Below are positions 17,099 through 25,980 of a DNA stretch of 64,000 bases, one piece after another; position 1 is the first letter of the stretch, and every line of letters starts with the position of its first letter. Where the stretch lies: the NCBI RefSeq assembly GCF_019042275.1, contig NZ_JAHQCW010000024.1, forward strand, positions 29,559-93,558. The letters are read 5' to 3'. The translations under genes and the position numbers were made by a program. This DNA is from Diplocloster agilis (lineage in GTDB: Bacteria; Bacillota; Clostridia; Lachnospirales; Lachnospiraceae). Under the pieces are notes generated by a model. It saw nothing but the letters and a program-made list of their open reading frames with translations. It was not told where the DNA came from and ran no database searches.

Positions 17099-18058
17099 AT
17101 GACAGAATTAAAGAACGATAAAGAATTGCAGGAAAATTTCTACAGGGACCATGAGGTTTCCCATAACATAGACCGGAACACAAAAATCATGGTTACCGGA
17201 GCCGACGGATTCCTCGGCTCCCGCCTGGCAGATGATTTGCACAAACTCTGTACGGTATACCGGATCGGGCATTCCCGGCTGGATATTACGAACCGTCAGG
17301 AAGTCGCGGATGTCGTGAAGGAACTGCGGCCGGACTTTGTGCTTCACTGCGCTGCCCTGTCGGATGTAGGATTCTGTGAAGAACATCCGTCTCTTTGTGA
17401 ACAGGTAAATGTCATGGGACCGCTGTATCTGGCCGAGGCTTGTAAGGCAAACGCGGCCCGGTTGATTTTTATGAGTTCCGACCAGATTTACCATAACAGC
17501 GGCGAAACGGCCCCCAACCGGGAAGAAGAAGCCGCGGCTCCCACCAATGTCTATGGAATCAGCAAGCTGCGGGCGGAGCAGGAGCTTTTCTCTCTGCTGC
17601 CGGACACGGTCTGTCTGCGTCTGACCTGGATGTATGATCTGCCGGCATTGGGGAAGCGGACGCATCAGAATCTGCTGCTTCAGCTTCTGAACGCCCTGAT
17701 CCGGGATGAGAAGCTTACGCTTCCCGTCTATGATTTCCGGGGAATCACCTGGGTCCATGAGGTGGTAACCGGGCTTAGGAAGGCTCTCTTTATACCGGGC
17801 GGCGTTTATAATTTTGGCAGCGCAAATGAATTCAGCACATTGGAAACCGTACAAAAATGGATGGACGTGCTCGGATGCGGGAATCGCAGGGATCTGCTGC
17901 TGCCGGACAGTACACGGTTCATGAATCGGCCCAGAAATCTTATGATCGACAACAGCAAAATTACTTCGTTTGGAATCCGGTTCTCTGATTCGGCCTGCGG
18001 CCTGAAACATTGCCTGGCGGAATATGGTATCACTGTTACCGATTCTTCCGGTATATAA
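17099..18058 (+). CDS. NAD(P)-dependent SDR, RmlD/sugar-nucleotide-epimerase-like
   Basis: 319 aa from the ATG after GGGAGG; a longer frame would add 10 residues. Extended short-chain dehydrogenase: the nucleotide loop VTGADGFLGSRLADDL follows an N-terminal tail of about 30 residues, with the VLHCAALSDVGFCEEHP strand, MSSDQIYH, and the YGISK active-site Tyr-Lys pair. RmlD-type enzymes reduce 4-keto sugars. The position at the end of the oxidoreductase/aconitase-X operon (39 nt gap) suggests instead that it reduces or oxidises a hydroxy/keto group in the same pathway. It ends 5 nt before a foldback remnant. Confidence 0.8.
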   Translation: MTELKNDKELQENFYRDHEVSHNIDRNTKIMVTGADGFLGSRLADDLHKLCTVYRIGHSRLDITNRQEVADVVKELRPDFVLHCAALSDVGFCEEHPSLCEQVNVMGPLYLAEACKANAARLIFMSSDQIYHNSGETAPNREEEAAAPTNVYGISKLRAEQELFSLLPDTVCLRLTWMYDLPALGKRTHQNLLLQLLNALIRDEKLTLPVYDFRGITWVHEVVTGLRKALFIPGGVYNFGSANEFSTLETVQKWMDVLGCGNRRDLLLPDSTRFMNRPRNLMIDNSKITSFGIRFSDSACGLKHCLAEYGITVTDSSGI

Positions 18059-18063
18059 ATAAA

Positions 18064-18180
18064 GAGCCTATTCACCAGGAACACATGATGTGTTTCCGGT
18101 GAATAGGCTCGGTTTCTGAACCTGGCTTTTATACTATCTCTGTGCCCTGCCTCTAGCAGCGGGCATACTCAAACACGTGA
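18064..18180. repeat. Foldback family 1 remnant; bidirectional terminator
   Basis: A 47-nt hairpin (18064-18110), with arms that each carry GAGCCTATTCACC, is followed by GAACCTGGCTTTT and AGCAGCGGGCATACTC. These are the loop and outer end of the long elements at 30116-30622 and 35821-36660 with the arms deleted. It lies between convergent genes, 5 nt from one stop and 8 nt from the other, so it probably ends both transcripts. Confidence 0.75.
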
Positions 18181-18188
18181 AAGTCCCC

Positions 18189-21071
18189 TCAGCTGTATTT
18201 CTTTTTCCGAGTATAAACCAAAGTACCTGTCAGACCCGCGCCTGCCAGGATAAGCAGACCGATCCAAAGCTCCATATTGCCGTTATCACCCGTCTGCGGG
18301 CTGCCCGCCTTCAAATCCGGTCCGCCGCCCGTGGCCGGGATCGTCTCAGTTACTTTGTATCCGCAGACCGTACAGCTTTTTTCCCGGCTGCCTGCCTCGT
18401 TAGCCCCGGCCGCCTTCGTCACCGTCCAATCGCCAAAGGTATGGGCGGCCATGTCGATCCTTTCCCCGCAAGTACATTCATGCCAATGATATGCGGCATC
18501 CGACTTCCAACCGGTACTGCAGCTATGCGTATGGTCCGGAGGGATGATGCTGTCTTTTTCAAATATTGCCTTCACGGTAACATTCCCGGCAGGCATGATG
18601 AACTTATTTCCTATGACAGCCGCACCTCCGGACACGACTTGCCATTCTTTAAATCGGAAACCTTCATTCGCTGCGGCAGTTAAAGTAATTTCCGTTCCTT
18701 CCGGGGCTTGGGAGTGCGAGGGGTAAGCCGTGCCATTTCCGTCGGTCAGTACCGTTACCTCATAAACGGTCTTCTCCCACTTTGCATAGAGAGTCAGATC
18801 CTGCGTGACCGGGGCTGCAAAATCATAGCGGCTGCCTGAAAAGTCCTTCGTCGCGTACCACCCGGTCAGAGTGTAACCGTCTCTTGACAATTCGGGCTGT
18901 TTTCCGCTTCCATTATGTTCCACCAGCGCAGTTGGCACCTCTATACCGCAATTACTTTCAAAAATAATTACATGGCCTAATTTATAATCGGACAATTCCA
19001 GCGTTTGAATCGCGTTTGCGTCCTGGTCCGTAATAATATAGACTCCACCCACTTCCGATACCGTCATGTTGTCCGGCAGACCTTTCATATTTATAGCATC
19101 CGGTCCTAAATCCGACTTCAGAACCCGAACCACCGTATCCCCAAGGCTGTAAAGCCCCAGCCTGGAGTCTTTGATTCGAATACCGGCGCTCGCAGAAACA
19201 GAGGGCCCTTCTGTCGCCATCACCATCAGCTGCGCGTAGGATACGTTGAGCGACTGTGCCGCAATTCCAAACGGGGAACTGATTGTCACGGCGCTGTTTG
19301 CGATTGTAAGCTCATTGCCGGCATCCACGGCAATTCCCTTTTGATTGTTTATGAAAAGCGAGCCGCCACCATAGATAAGCAGACCACCTTCAGAACGAAG
19401 GGCTTTTTCCTCATTGCCATTTACTATTATTGTATTATCAGTTCCGGATATAAGTTTTATTTTTGCTCCCTCCGGAAGATGTATCGCCGTTTCGCCTTCG
19501 TTCAGAGAAGAGAGATCCATCTTGAAACCGGACAGCGTAAGCGTTTTTGTTTCCTGATCCCATGCATATCCATCCCCGTCCGCAGGCGGTGTTTCTTGTG
19601 TGTAATCGAGGATATCCTTGCATATCCGGTAAACCGTCCCAAGCTGGGACAGCCTGTTTTCAAGTTCTTCCTCCGCTCCCGATATAAATACTTTACTTCC
19701 CGGTTCGCTCTGAAGCTGGCCGGTAAGAGAAAATGCGCCCTCCGGTTCTTGTATAAAAACCCCGCCGTTTCGGAAACTGCCCGCACCTGTTAGGGTGCCT
19801 TTGTTAGAAAGGCTGCCGCGGTTCGTCAGGGAAGCTCCCTGGTCTATGGTCCATACGCTGCTTTGAGTTATTGCCGATGAAGTTTCTCCTGAAAGCTCCA
19901 GTGCGCAGCCATTCCCCAATATGAGCTTTGAAATTACACCGGCCTGTGTAGTCCGGATACCGACATCGGAACCGTTTGTGAACGAAACGCTGCCATCGCT
20001 GCCAAAACAGCTGATCCCGCGTCCCTCACCTTCCACCGTTATCTGAGAGTTATCCAAAATGACGTGTTCCGCCTCCACCGCCTCACCATGCTCATGGGCA
20101 TAGAATTCTCCCTGCGCTATATCTATCAGTTTCAGATCATTTTCCGCGCTTAGACCGCATCCTTTTGTTTTCATGTCTAAAGGAGTGTTTTTTATCGTCA
20201 TATCGACAGCGGAATAAATCCCGTTGTTTTCAGAGGTTACCGAAAGCTTCGTACAGTTTTCGATGAGAAGCTCGCCCCAGTCAGCATACATTCCGTTGTT
20301 GACAGCGGTGATGTCTATGGTACCGCCTAGAATCTGGATGACATCGCCGCATAAAATTCCATCCTCCCCTGCCGAAATCGTTACCGTAGGACTTCCGGAT
20401 ATCGTAACGGGAATATAAATGGAAGTCGACAGGCCATGTTTCTGTGCTGTAATATCAAGAACCGCGTTTTCCGATATAGAGAGCTCTTTATCATCAAAAA
20501 CGTAAATACCGGAATCCCCCGCATGAATTTTTAACGTACTGTCGCCCTTTATCGTAACGCCGCCGAATATTCCATTTCGTGCGCTGGTAATATCAAGGGA
20601 ACCTCCGCCTGTTATCGTCATATCACCGGAGCACGAAATACCATCTCCCTGAGTGTTAGTGATCGTGTTCTGGGTTCCGTCCGTTAAAACGATCGTCGCC
20701 TTGTCCGGAAGAGACAGCGATGTATTATCTGTGTGAAGATCCAATCCCGCTAGAGTAAGGGTACGGGAAACATGATTCCAAGTATATCCATCCCCCGCAT
20801 CAGAAGAATAAATATCCAACGATATAGAGCTGTCAAAAGCAGCTTCTTGTTGGCCGCCTGCCATTAGGGATGAATTTTCCCCGTTAATCGGCGCTGTCCG
20901 GCACTCCCCCTCATGGCTGTTCTCCAGCATGCATCCCTCCGTGATCACACACGGGTCTGTAGTCCTTTGTTCGCCCTCTGTTTCTTCCGCATATACCGTT
21001 CCCGGCAGCAGCGTTATGGACACGGCCGCTGTCAGCGCCAGGGCCAGCAGTCTTTTTTTCGTTTTTCCCAT
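18189..21071 (-). CDS. Sortase-anchored surface protein with carbohydrate-binding beta-helix and InlB-type repeats
   Basis: 960 aa. Residues 1-28 are a Sec signal peptide ending near TVYA. Two regions (about 85-500 and 500-690) carry short repeats of the kind LTLAGLDLHTDN, IEIT or LDIT, typical of Clostridial right-handed beta-helix carbohydrate-binding domains. From about 705 comes a Listeria-Bacteroides repeat (GYTLTGWYATKDF, LTLYAKWEK), then a divergent InlB B-repeat (GFRFKEWQVVSGG) and a Cys/His-rich segment with CSTGWKSDAAYHWHECTCGE. The C-terminus is a sorting signal: SPQTGD, a hydrophobic stretch and RKKKYS. It is an exposed adhesin or glycan-binding protein; the ligand is unknown. It has its own leader (see 21231-21272). 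Confidence 0.88.
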   Translation of the reverse strand: MGKTKKRLLALALTAAVSITLLPGTVYAEETEGEQRTTDPCVITEGCMLENSHEGECRTAPINGENSSLMAGGQQEAAFDSSISLDIYSSDAGDGYTWNHVSRTLTLAGLDLHTDNTSLSLPDKATIVLTDGTQNTITNTQGDGISCSGDMTITGGGSLDITSARNGIFGGVTIKGDSTLKIHAGDSGIYVFDDKELSISENAVLDITAQKHGLSTSIYIPVTISGSPTVTISAGEDGILCGDVIQILGGTIDITAVNNGMYADWGELLIENCTKLSVTSENNGIYSAVDMTIKNTPLDMKTKGCGLSAENDLKLIDIAQGEFYAHEHGEAVEAEHVILDNSQITVEGEGRGISCFGSDGSVSFTNGSDVGIRTTQAGVISKLILGNGCALELSGETSSAITQSSVWTIDQGASLTNRGSLSNKGTLTGAGSFRNGGVFIQEPEGAFSLTGQLQSEPGSKVFISGAEEELENRLSQLGTVYRICKDILDYTQETPPADGDGYAWDQETKTLTLSGFKMDLSSLNEGETAIHLPEGAKIKLISGTDNTIIVNGNEEKALRSEGGLLIYGGGSLFINNQKGIAVDAGNELTIANSAVTISSPFGIAAQSLNVSYAQLMVMATEGPSVSASAGIRIKDSRLGLYSLGDTVVRVLKSDLGPDAINMKGLPDNMTVSEVGGVYIITDQDANAIQTLELSDYKLGHVIIFESNCGIEVPTALVEHNGSGKQPELSRDGYTLTGWYATKDFSGSRYDFAAPVTQDLTLYAKWEKTVYEVTVLTDGNGTAYPSHSQAPEGTEITLTAAANEGFRFKEWQVVSGGAAVIGNKFIMPAGNVTVKAIFEKDSIIPPDHTHSCSTGWKSDAAYHWHECTCGERIDMAAHTFGDWTVTKAAGANEAGSREKSCTVCGYKVTETIPATGGGPDLKAGSPQTGDNGNMELWIGLLILAGAGLTGTLVYTRKKKYS

Positions 21072-21230
21072 TCTCTTATCCTTTCAGATTTTTCATTCTT
21101 CCCTATTGGCGATCCTAAAAGGGTGTCCCCCGCCTCTTATAGAACAATGGACAGGTTACACCCTTCAAAATTACAACTTAAACCTCTATTGCAAATAAGA
21201 TTTAACACCTGATGGCCAATTACAGATGCA

Positions 21231-21272
21231 GACAGTCCTGTGCAAAGTCTGTATCCTGATACCACAACTGTC
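21231..21272 (-). other. Structured leader upstream of surface-protein gene
   Basis: Within the 350-nt gene-free stretch 21072-21421, arms GACAGT (21231-21236) and ACTGTC (21267-21272) enclose a second stem, GTATC/GATAC (21251-21262). No known riboswitch class was recognised. The rest of the gap is AT-rich with no gene. Confidence 0.3.
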
Positions 21273-21421
21273 AGCTCTTTCCATCGTCCAATAATATTTG
21301 CCTATTTTATCAAACGACCGCCCTTTTTTCAAGATAATTTTACAAAAAATGGTAAATACATTTTCTCCGTTTCCCTGACCTGATCAGATCCACCCATGCA
21401 AGGCAGCAAATATTGTAACCA

Positions 21422-22603
21422 TTAAAACTGCCGGGCGATCCTTTCAAAAGCCTCCTGTATCAGCGACCTGCGAGTTCCCAGGCAGACCCGCTCGTATCCT
21501 TCTGCGTACTCCGGATCAAAAACGCTGCCCGCCTCCAGGATTACGTTAGCCCGGTTATAGATGCGGTCCCTGATCTCTTCAGCCGGCAGCCCGTACCCGC
21601 GAAAATCCATCCAGAGGATATAGGTTCCTTCCGGACGCGCGCACTTAACTTTGGGCATCCTCTCCTTCAGGAAATCCAACACCCACTGGATATTCCCGTC
21701 GATGTAATCGTTCATCTGGCCCACCCAGTCATCGCATTCCTGGTACGCGGCGATCAAGGCAGCTATGGCAAAGGGCGTCGGCGCTCTGTACCCGGCGTGG
21801 GCGCGGAATGTCTCCCTAAGCTCCGGATCTTTTATAATAATATTTGAGCACTGCAGACCTGCCAGATTAAAGGTTTTATTAACCGCAGTACAGATTATCA
21901 TGGGATCCGTATCCGCTACGGCAGCCATAGGATAGAACCTTACGTCCTTGCGGATGATATCTCCATGAATCTCATCCACCACCAAAAGGACATCATTCTT
22001 CCTGCAGATACCGGCAATCTTTCGCAGCTCCTCCGGTGTCCAGACACGGCCAACCGGATTATGCGGACTGCAAAGAAACATCATTTTATTCTGCGGATCC
22101 CGCGCCTTTTGTTCCAGATCTTCATAGTTGATCGTATAATAGCCCTCATGTTCAAGCAGCTGATTATTGATAAGCTTTCTGTGTGTATTGTCAATCGTAC
22201 CGGAAAAAGGGCCGTATACCGGGCGCTGAATTATAATTCCGTCTCCCTCCTGCGTGAAGGCTTCCACCGCGATCTGGAGTGCTTCCACGGTTCCATTGAC
22301 ATACAGGATCTCATCCTTTTCTATCTGCCAGCCATATCGGCGATGAAACCAGCTTATAACCGCCTCGTAATATTCCGGAACTACCGTACAGTCCGAATAC
22401 CCGAATATCCGGTGATCCACCACCCGGCGAAGCGCTTCCAGAACCGGCTGCGGGCAGGCCAGATCCATATCCGCCGTAAACAGCGGAATCGTGTCATCGT
22501 CCACCCGGACCGCCAGTCCCTTACGGATCAGCTGCTCGCCGGAATCCCATTTTATACTGTAAGTTCCCCTTCTGTCTATCACTTCATCAAAATCATACTT
22601 CAT
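21422..22603 (-). CDS. MalY/PatB-family C-S lyase (PLP aminotransferase fold I)
   Basis: 393 aa. It opens with the PatB signature of a short Arg/Trp-rich start (DEVIDRRGTYSIKWD), then PLFTADMDLACPQPVLEAL. PLP is held by SPHNPVGRVWTPEEL, VVDEIHGDII and the Schiff-base Lys in CTAVNKTFNLAG. These enzymes cleave cystathionine or cysteine conjugates to a thiol, pyruvate and ammonia. The only sequence between it and the permease upstream is an 84-bp foldback, so it may be read through from the betaine-transport operon. The ribosome site is AGGAG, 9 nt before the ATG. Confidence 0.88.
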   Translation of the reverse strand: MKYDFDEVIDRRGTYSIKWDSGEQLIRKGLAVRVDDDTIPLFTADMDLACPQPVLEALRRVVDHRIFGYSDCTVVPEYYEAVISWFHRRYGWQIEKDEILYVNGTVEALQIAVEAFTQEGDGIIIQRPVYGPFSGTIDNTHRKLINNQLLEHEGYYTINYEDLEQKARDPQNKMMFLCSPHNPVGRVWTPEELRKIAGICRKNDVLLVVDEIHGDIIRKDVRFYPMAAVADTDPMIICTAVNKTFNLAGLQCSNIIIKDPELRETFRAHAGYRAPTPFAIAALIAAYQECDDWVGQMNDYIDGNIQWVLDFLKERMPKVKCARPEGTYILWMDFRGYGLPAEEIRDRIYNRANVILEAGSVFDPEYAEGYERVCLGTRRSLIQEAFERIARQF

Positions 22604-22625
22604 CTCGCGTCACTCCTATTTAAGT

Positions 22626-22709
22626 AAAAGGGGACATGTCCATTTCGGTTTGGGACATGTCCAAACTGGAATGGACATGTCCCAGACCGAAATGGACATG
22701 TCCCCTTTT
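22626..22709. repeat. Foldback family 3: GGACATGTCC double palindrome
   Basis: Two 37-nt arms, inverted copies with one mismatch, each made of AAAAGGGGACATGTCC, an ATTTCGGT spacer and GGGACATGTCC. The self-complementary decamer GGACATGTCC occurs four times. The element begins 3 nt after the stop of the permease gene (minus strand) and ends in CCCCTTTT, so it can form a terminator hairpin. A partial copy is at 27823-27866. Confidence 0.8.
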
Positions 22710-22712
22710 GTA

Positions 22713-23324
22713 TTATCCTATCTTTTTTTCCACCGCATTTAAGATCCAGTTCACCACAACCGCCAGTCCGGCGGCCATGACGGCGCCCCAGACGATCTTC
22801 ACCGTATTCAAAGTTCTCAGCCCGTCAAACAGGATGCTCCCGATTCCTCCCGCGTTGATCGTCGCGGCAATGGTCGCGATTCCGATCGTAGACACCACCG
22901 CCAGGTGGATACCCGCGAAGATGGCTTTTCGGGCCAGGGGCAGGCGGACCTGCAGAAGAATCTGATTCGGGCTCATTCCCATGCCGGTGGCCGCTTCCAC
23001 AACGGCCGGATCTACATGATACAGGCCGTCCAGAAAATTCCGCAGCAGCAGATACTGATTATATACCACCAGAACAATCACCGCTGTCGTTTTCCCAAGG
23101 CCGGTCAGCGGAATCATGATGGCGAACAGCGCCAGGCTCGGTATACAGTAGATCATCTCAAACAAATGAATGACAAACCCGGAAAGACGTTTGAACTGTA
23201 ACAGCAGTACCGTCAGCACCGCTGCCACCAGTATGGAGATAACCAATGTCAGCAGCACGATCTCCAGATGCTGATACAGAGCCTTTTCCAGCTTTCCATG
23301 GTATTTTATCAGGTATTCTATCAT
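22713..23324 (-). CDS. Glycine betaine/choline ABC transporter permease, OpuCB/OpuCD type
   Basis: 203 aa from an ATG that overlaps the ATPase stop codon (ATGA). About five TM segments, an ALFAIMIPLTGLGKTTAVIV core and the EAA loop VVEAATGMGMSPNQILLQVR mark the OpuC/OsmU permease family. It works with the 25119 permease as the second channel subunit. It is the last gene of the importer cluster and ends at a foldback hairpin. Confidence 0.9.
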   Translation of the reverse strand: MIEYLIKYHGKLEKALYQHLEIVLLTLVISILVAAVLTVLLLQFKRLSGFVIHLFEMIYCIPSLALFAIMIPLTGLGKTTAVIVLVVYNQYLLLRNFLDGLYHVDPAVVEAATGMGMSPNQILLQVRLPLARKAIFAGIHLAVVSTIGIATIAATINAGGIGSILFDGLRTLNTVKIVWGAVMAAGLAVVVNWILNAVEKKIG

Positions 23325-24091
23325 GAGGTGGTTTCCTTCCATAACAGTTCCTGCTGCCTGACCGAGTCGATCAGGGATTCCACAAAGGCATTGGCAGGAT
23401 TAGTAACGATATTCCTGGGAGTATCAAACTGCTGGATTTTTCCGCTGTCCATAATCAATACCCGGCTGCCAAGCTTAAATGCTTCATTGATATCGTGAGT
23501 CACGAATAAAAAAGTCTTGCGGGACGCCTGATGGATCTTAAGCAGCTCATCCTGAAGTTTTAACCTTGTGATGGCATCGATGGCGCCAAAAGGTTCATCC
23601 AGAAGCATCAGCTCCGGATCTGCCGCCAGCGCTCTGGCTAACCCCACTCTCTGCTGCTGGCCGCCGGACAGCTGGGACGGGTATCTCTTCCGGTACTCTT
23701 CCGGGTCAAGGCCCACGAGAATCAGCAATTCGTCGGTTCTGCTGCGGATTTTATCCTTGTCCCATTTCAGGATTCTGGGAACCGTGGCTATGTTTTTTTC
23801 TATGGTCATGTGGGGAAATAAACCCACCTGCTGGATCACGTAGCCGATCTTCCGGCGGAATTCCACCGGATCGTTCCGGCTGATATCCTCACCAAAAAAC
23901 CGGATCACCCCGCTGTCCGGTTCGTACAGCCGGTTGATCATCTTTAACAGGGTAGTCTTTCCGCAGCCGGATGACCCCAGGATCGTGATCAGCTCCCCGT
24001 GAGTTACCGAAAAGCTGATGTGATCCACGGCGTATTCCGAAGTATTTTGAAACTTCTTGCTTACATCGTTAAATTCTATGGATATGCTCAC
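23321..24091 (-). CDS. Betaine/carnitine/choline ABC transporter ATP-binding protein
   Basis: 256 aa. Walker A GSSGCGKTT, Q-loop YVIQQVGLFPHMT, signature LSGGQQQRVGLARAL, Walker B LMLLDEPFGAIDA and H-loop FVTHDINEA. It lacks the C-terminal CBS domain pair that senses ionic strength in full-length OpuCA/OpuAA, so regulation by osmotic state is uncertain. It is 39 nt downstream of the binding-protein gene and overlaps the next permease by 4 nt. Confidence 0.92.
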   Translation of the reverse strand: MSISIEFNDVSKKFQNTSEYAVDHISFSVTHGELITILGSSGCGKTTLLKMINRLYEPDSGVIRFFGEDISRNDPVEFRRKIGYVIQQVGLFPHMTIEKNIATVPRILKWDKDKIRSRTDELLILVGLDPEEYRKRYPSQLSGGQQQRVGLARALAADPELMLLDEPFGAIDAITRLKLQDELLKIHQASRKTFLFVTHDINEAFKLGSRVLIMDSGKIQQFDTPRNIVTNPANAFVESLIDSVRQQELLWKETTS

Positions 24092-24130
24092 ACTGTGCCT
24101 CCATTTTACCGCGTCTGCATCGTTTGTAAT

Positions 24131-25021
24131 TTATTTCAGGGAATCGTAATATTCCTTGGCCACTTCTTCATATTCCCGCTTATCCACATCCACCGCCGCA
24201 TTCAGTTCCGTCACTGTCTCCGTATCCAGACCGGCGCTGATTTTGTTGAGGATGTCCGCCACATCCGGATATTTATCCAGAAGATCCTGCCGTACCACCG
24301 GAGCCAGATTATAAGGCGGCCATACATGCTTGTCATCTTCCAGCAGTGTAAATTCCGGTTTTACCAGCGGTCCTTCTGTAGTGTAGGCCGGCGCCGCGTC
24401 TCCTTCGTTATTGGAAAGGACGGAGTATCTCAAACCGCCGTCATAGACGGTGGACGACTTCCAGTCAAAGGGGCCGTATACCTGTTCCAAAGCCATCAGC
24501 CCATCTTCCCGCTGGTCAAAATCCCCCTGGGACACAAAACGGATCTCGGGCGCGTGCTTCTGAAGATCGGACAGGGTGCTGATTCCCAGCTTCTCGGCCA
24601 CATCCGTGCGGATCACGATGCCTTCCCCGTCGTTTGCCTGGGCATAATCAAGCCAAACCAAGTCATATTTCTTCTTATATTCTTCTTTTACGGTATCGTA
24701 CACCTGCTGTGCATCCGTAATCATGGGCAGCTGTAAAATCGTCAGCAGCCCGGTCCCCGTATATTCCGGATACAGGTCGATTTCATTGTTGGTTATAGAA
24801 GTATGCACAACACTTCCGGCGATATCAAAGATGCGTTCCACCTCATATCCCGCGTCCTCAAGCGCCAGCGCATAAATCTCGCCCACGATCAGGTTTTCCG
24901 TAAAATCTTTGGTCCCAACCCGGATCGCCTCCGTCTTTTTCCCACCGCAGCCGGCTAACATCCCGGTAAGCAATACTCCTGCAATGCAAAGCAAAACCAT
25001 TTTCTTCATAAGTCTCTTCAT
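24131..25021 (-). CDS. Substrate-binding lipoprotein of betaine-type ABC importer
   Basis: 296 aa. The lipoprotein signal ends in LAGC with Cys25 as the lipidated residue. The OpuAC-type domain follows: AIRVGTKDFTENLIVGEIYA, then LYPEYTGTGLLTIL and EIRFVSQGDFDQREDGLMAL, features of the glycine-betaine/choline/carnitine receptor group (ProX/OpuCC/OsmX). It hands the quaternary amine to the two permeases. The position between the permeases is typical of OsmU/OpuC operons. Confidence 0.9.
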   Translation of the reverse strand: MKRLMKKMVLLCIAGVLLTGMLAGCGGKKTEAIRVGTKDFTENLIVGEIYALALEDAGYEVERIFDIAGSVVHTSITNNEIDLYPEYTGTGLLTILQLPMITDAQQVYDTVKEEYKKKYDLVWLDYAQANDGEGIVIRTDVAEKLGISTLSDLQKHAPEIRFVSQGDFDQREDGLMALEQVYGPFDWKSSTVYDGGLRYSVLSNNEGDAAPAYTTEGPLVKPEFTLLEDDKHVWPPYNLAPVVRQDLLDKYPDVADILNKISAGLDTETVTELNAAVDVDKREYEEVAKEYYDSLK

Positions 25022-25118
25022 TTTTTCCTCCTCTGGCGCATAGACTGCGCCCTTAATTCTGAAAAACCAGTTTCACGGAACCTATTTTCGCATACACGCG
25101 AAGGTATGGTGATTATCA

Positions 25119-25769
25119 TTACTGAGAGGTTCCCAGATGTGTATATCTTAAGATTCTCCTGTCCAGCAGATTCAGGATACCGCTGACCAATATCGCCAGC
25201 ACCGCCACCGATAGACCGCCGATCAGCAGCAGGTCCGTCCGGTTCAATCCCAATCCGGTGAATATAATCGTACCCAGGCCTCCGCCTCCAATATAAGTGG
25301 CCAGGGTTGCGCTGGCGATCACTTCCACCGCCGCCGTCTTAAGGCCCGTAAATATAAAAGGCAGCGACAGCGGAATCCGCACCTTCCAGAAAAGCTGCCC
25401 GTCAGACATCCCCATCCCTCTGGCAGACTCCACGACCGAGTCCGGAACAGAGCGGTAGGCCAGAGCCGTATTGATCAGAATCGGCGGGATCGCCAGCAGG
25501 ACAAGCGCCACTACCGCCGGTTTTACACCCGTTCCCATCACAGGTATTAGCAATATTAATACCGCCAGGCTTGGCACAATCCGAAACGTATTGAACACGC
25601 TGGTCACCAGCTGATATGCCCTGTCATTTTTTGTGCTCAGAATACCAAATGGAACACCGATCAACAGCGCGCAGGCCACAGACAGTAAACTGACCCAAAT
25701 ATGCTGCCGCACCGCCAGAAGATAGCTGTCCATATTATTCATAAAGTATTCCATTATCTTTTCCATCAT
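25119..25769 (-). CDS. Betaine-type ABC transporter permease, first gene of importer operon
   Basis: About 216 aa if started at the MMEKIMEYF methionine; an upstream frame adds 24 residues with no hydrophobic or conserved sequence. The ribosome site is weak, so the start is uncertain by one or two codons. The family is shown by HIWVSLLSVACALLIGVPFG and the EAA loop VVESARGMGMSDGQLFWKVR. It is the first gene of the permease-receptor-ATPase-permease operon. A palindrome TTATGATAAGTCATAA (25886-25901) lies upstream and could be an operator. Confidence 0.88.
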   Translation of the reverse strand: MMEKIMEYFMNNMDSYLLAVRQHIWVSLLSVACALLIGVPFGILSTKNDRAYQLVTSVFNTFRIVPSLAVLILLIPVMGTGVKPAVVALVLLAIPPILINTALAYRSVPDSVVESARGMGMSDGQLFWKVRIPLSLPFIFTGLKTAAVEVIASATLATYIGGGGLGTIIFTGLGLNRTDLLLIGGLSVAVLAILVSGILNLLDRRILRYTHLGTSQ

Positions 25770-25885
25770 AGGTATCTCACAGCCTTCCGGATTTCTTGCA
25801 CAATCCTTTCCTGCAAATGTAAAGTACACACATTCTAACACAAAAGCCCAATTTTAGACAGTTTTTTACAATTCAGCTCTTGGAG

Positions 25886-25901
25886 TTATGATAAGTCATA
25901 A
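25886..25901. promoter_or_regulatory. Palindrome upstream of the betaine-importer operon
   Basis: TTATGATAAGTCATAA has TTATGA/TCATAA arms around TAAG. It lies about 117 nt upstream of the importer start, in a 138-nt gap that also faces the end of the tocopherol-cyclase-like gene. An extended -10-like TGTTAGAAT on the minus strand lies between it and the gene. Confidence 0.35.
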
Positions 25902-25980
25902 ACAACTTTTTGTAAAGTAGACACATTTGAGAAACCTACCATTCCAAAAGATACTATCGTGATATAGCAAAGCTTTCCGG

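Noticed and set aside
21072..21421. Riboswitch in front of the surface-protein gene
   Set aside because: The stems present do not match the cores of classes I can recognise (c-di-GMP, SAM, TPP, cobalamin); kept only as a low-confidence structured leader.
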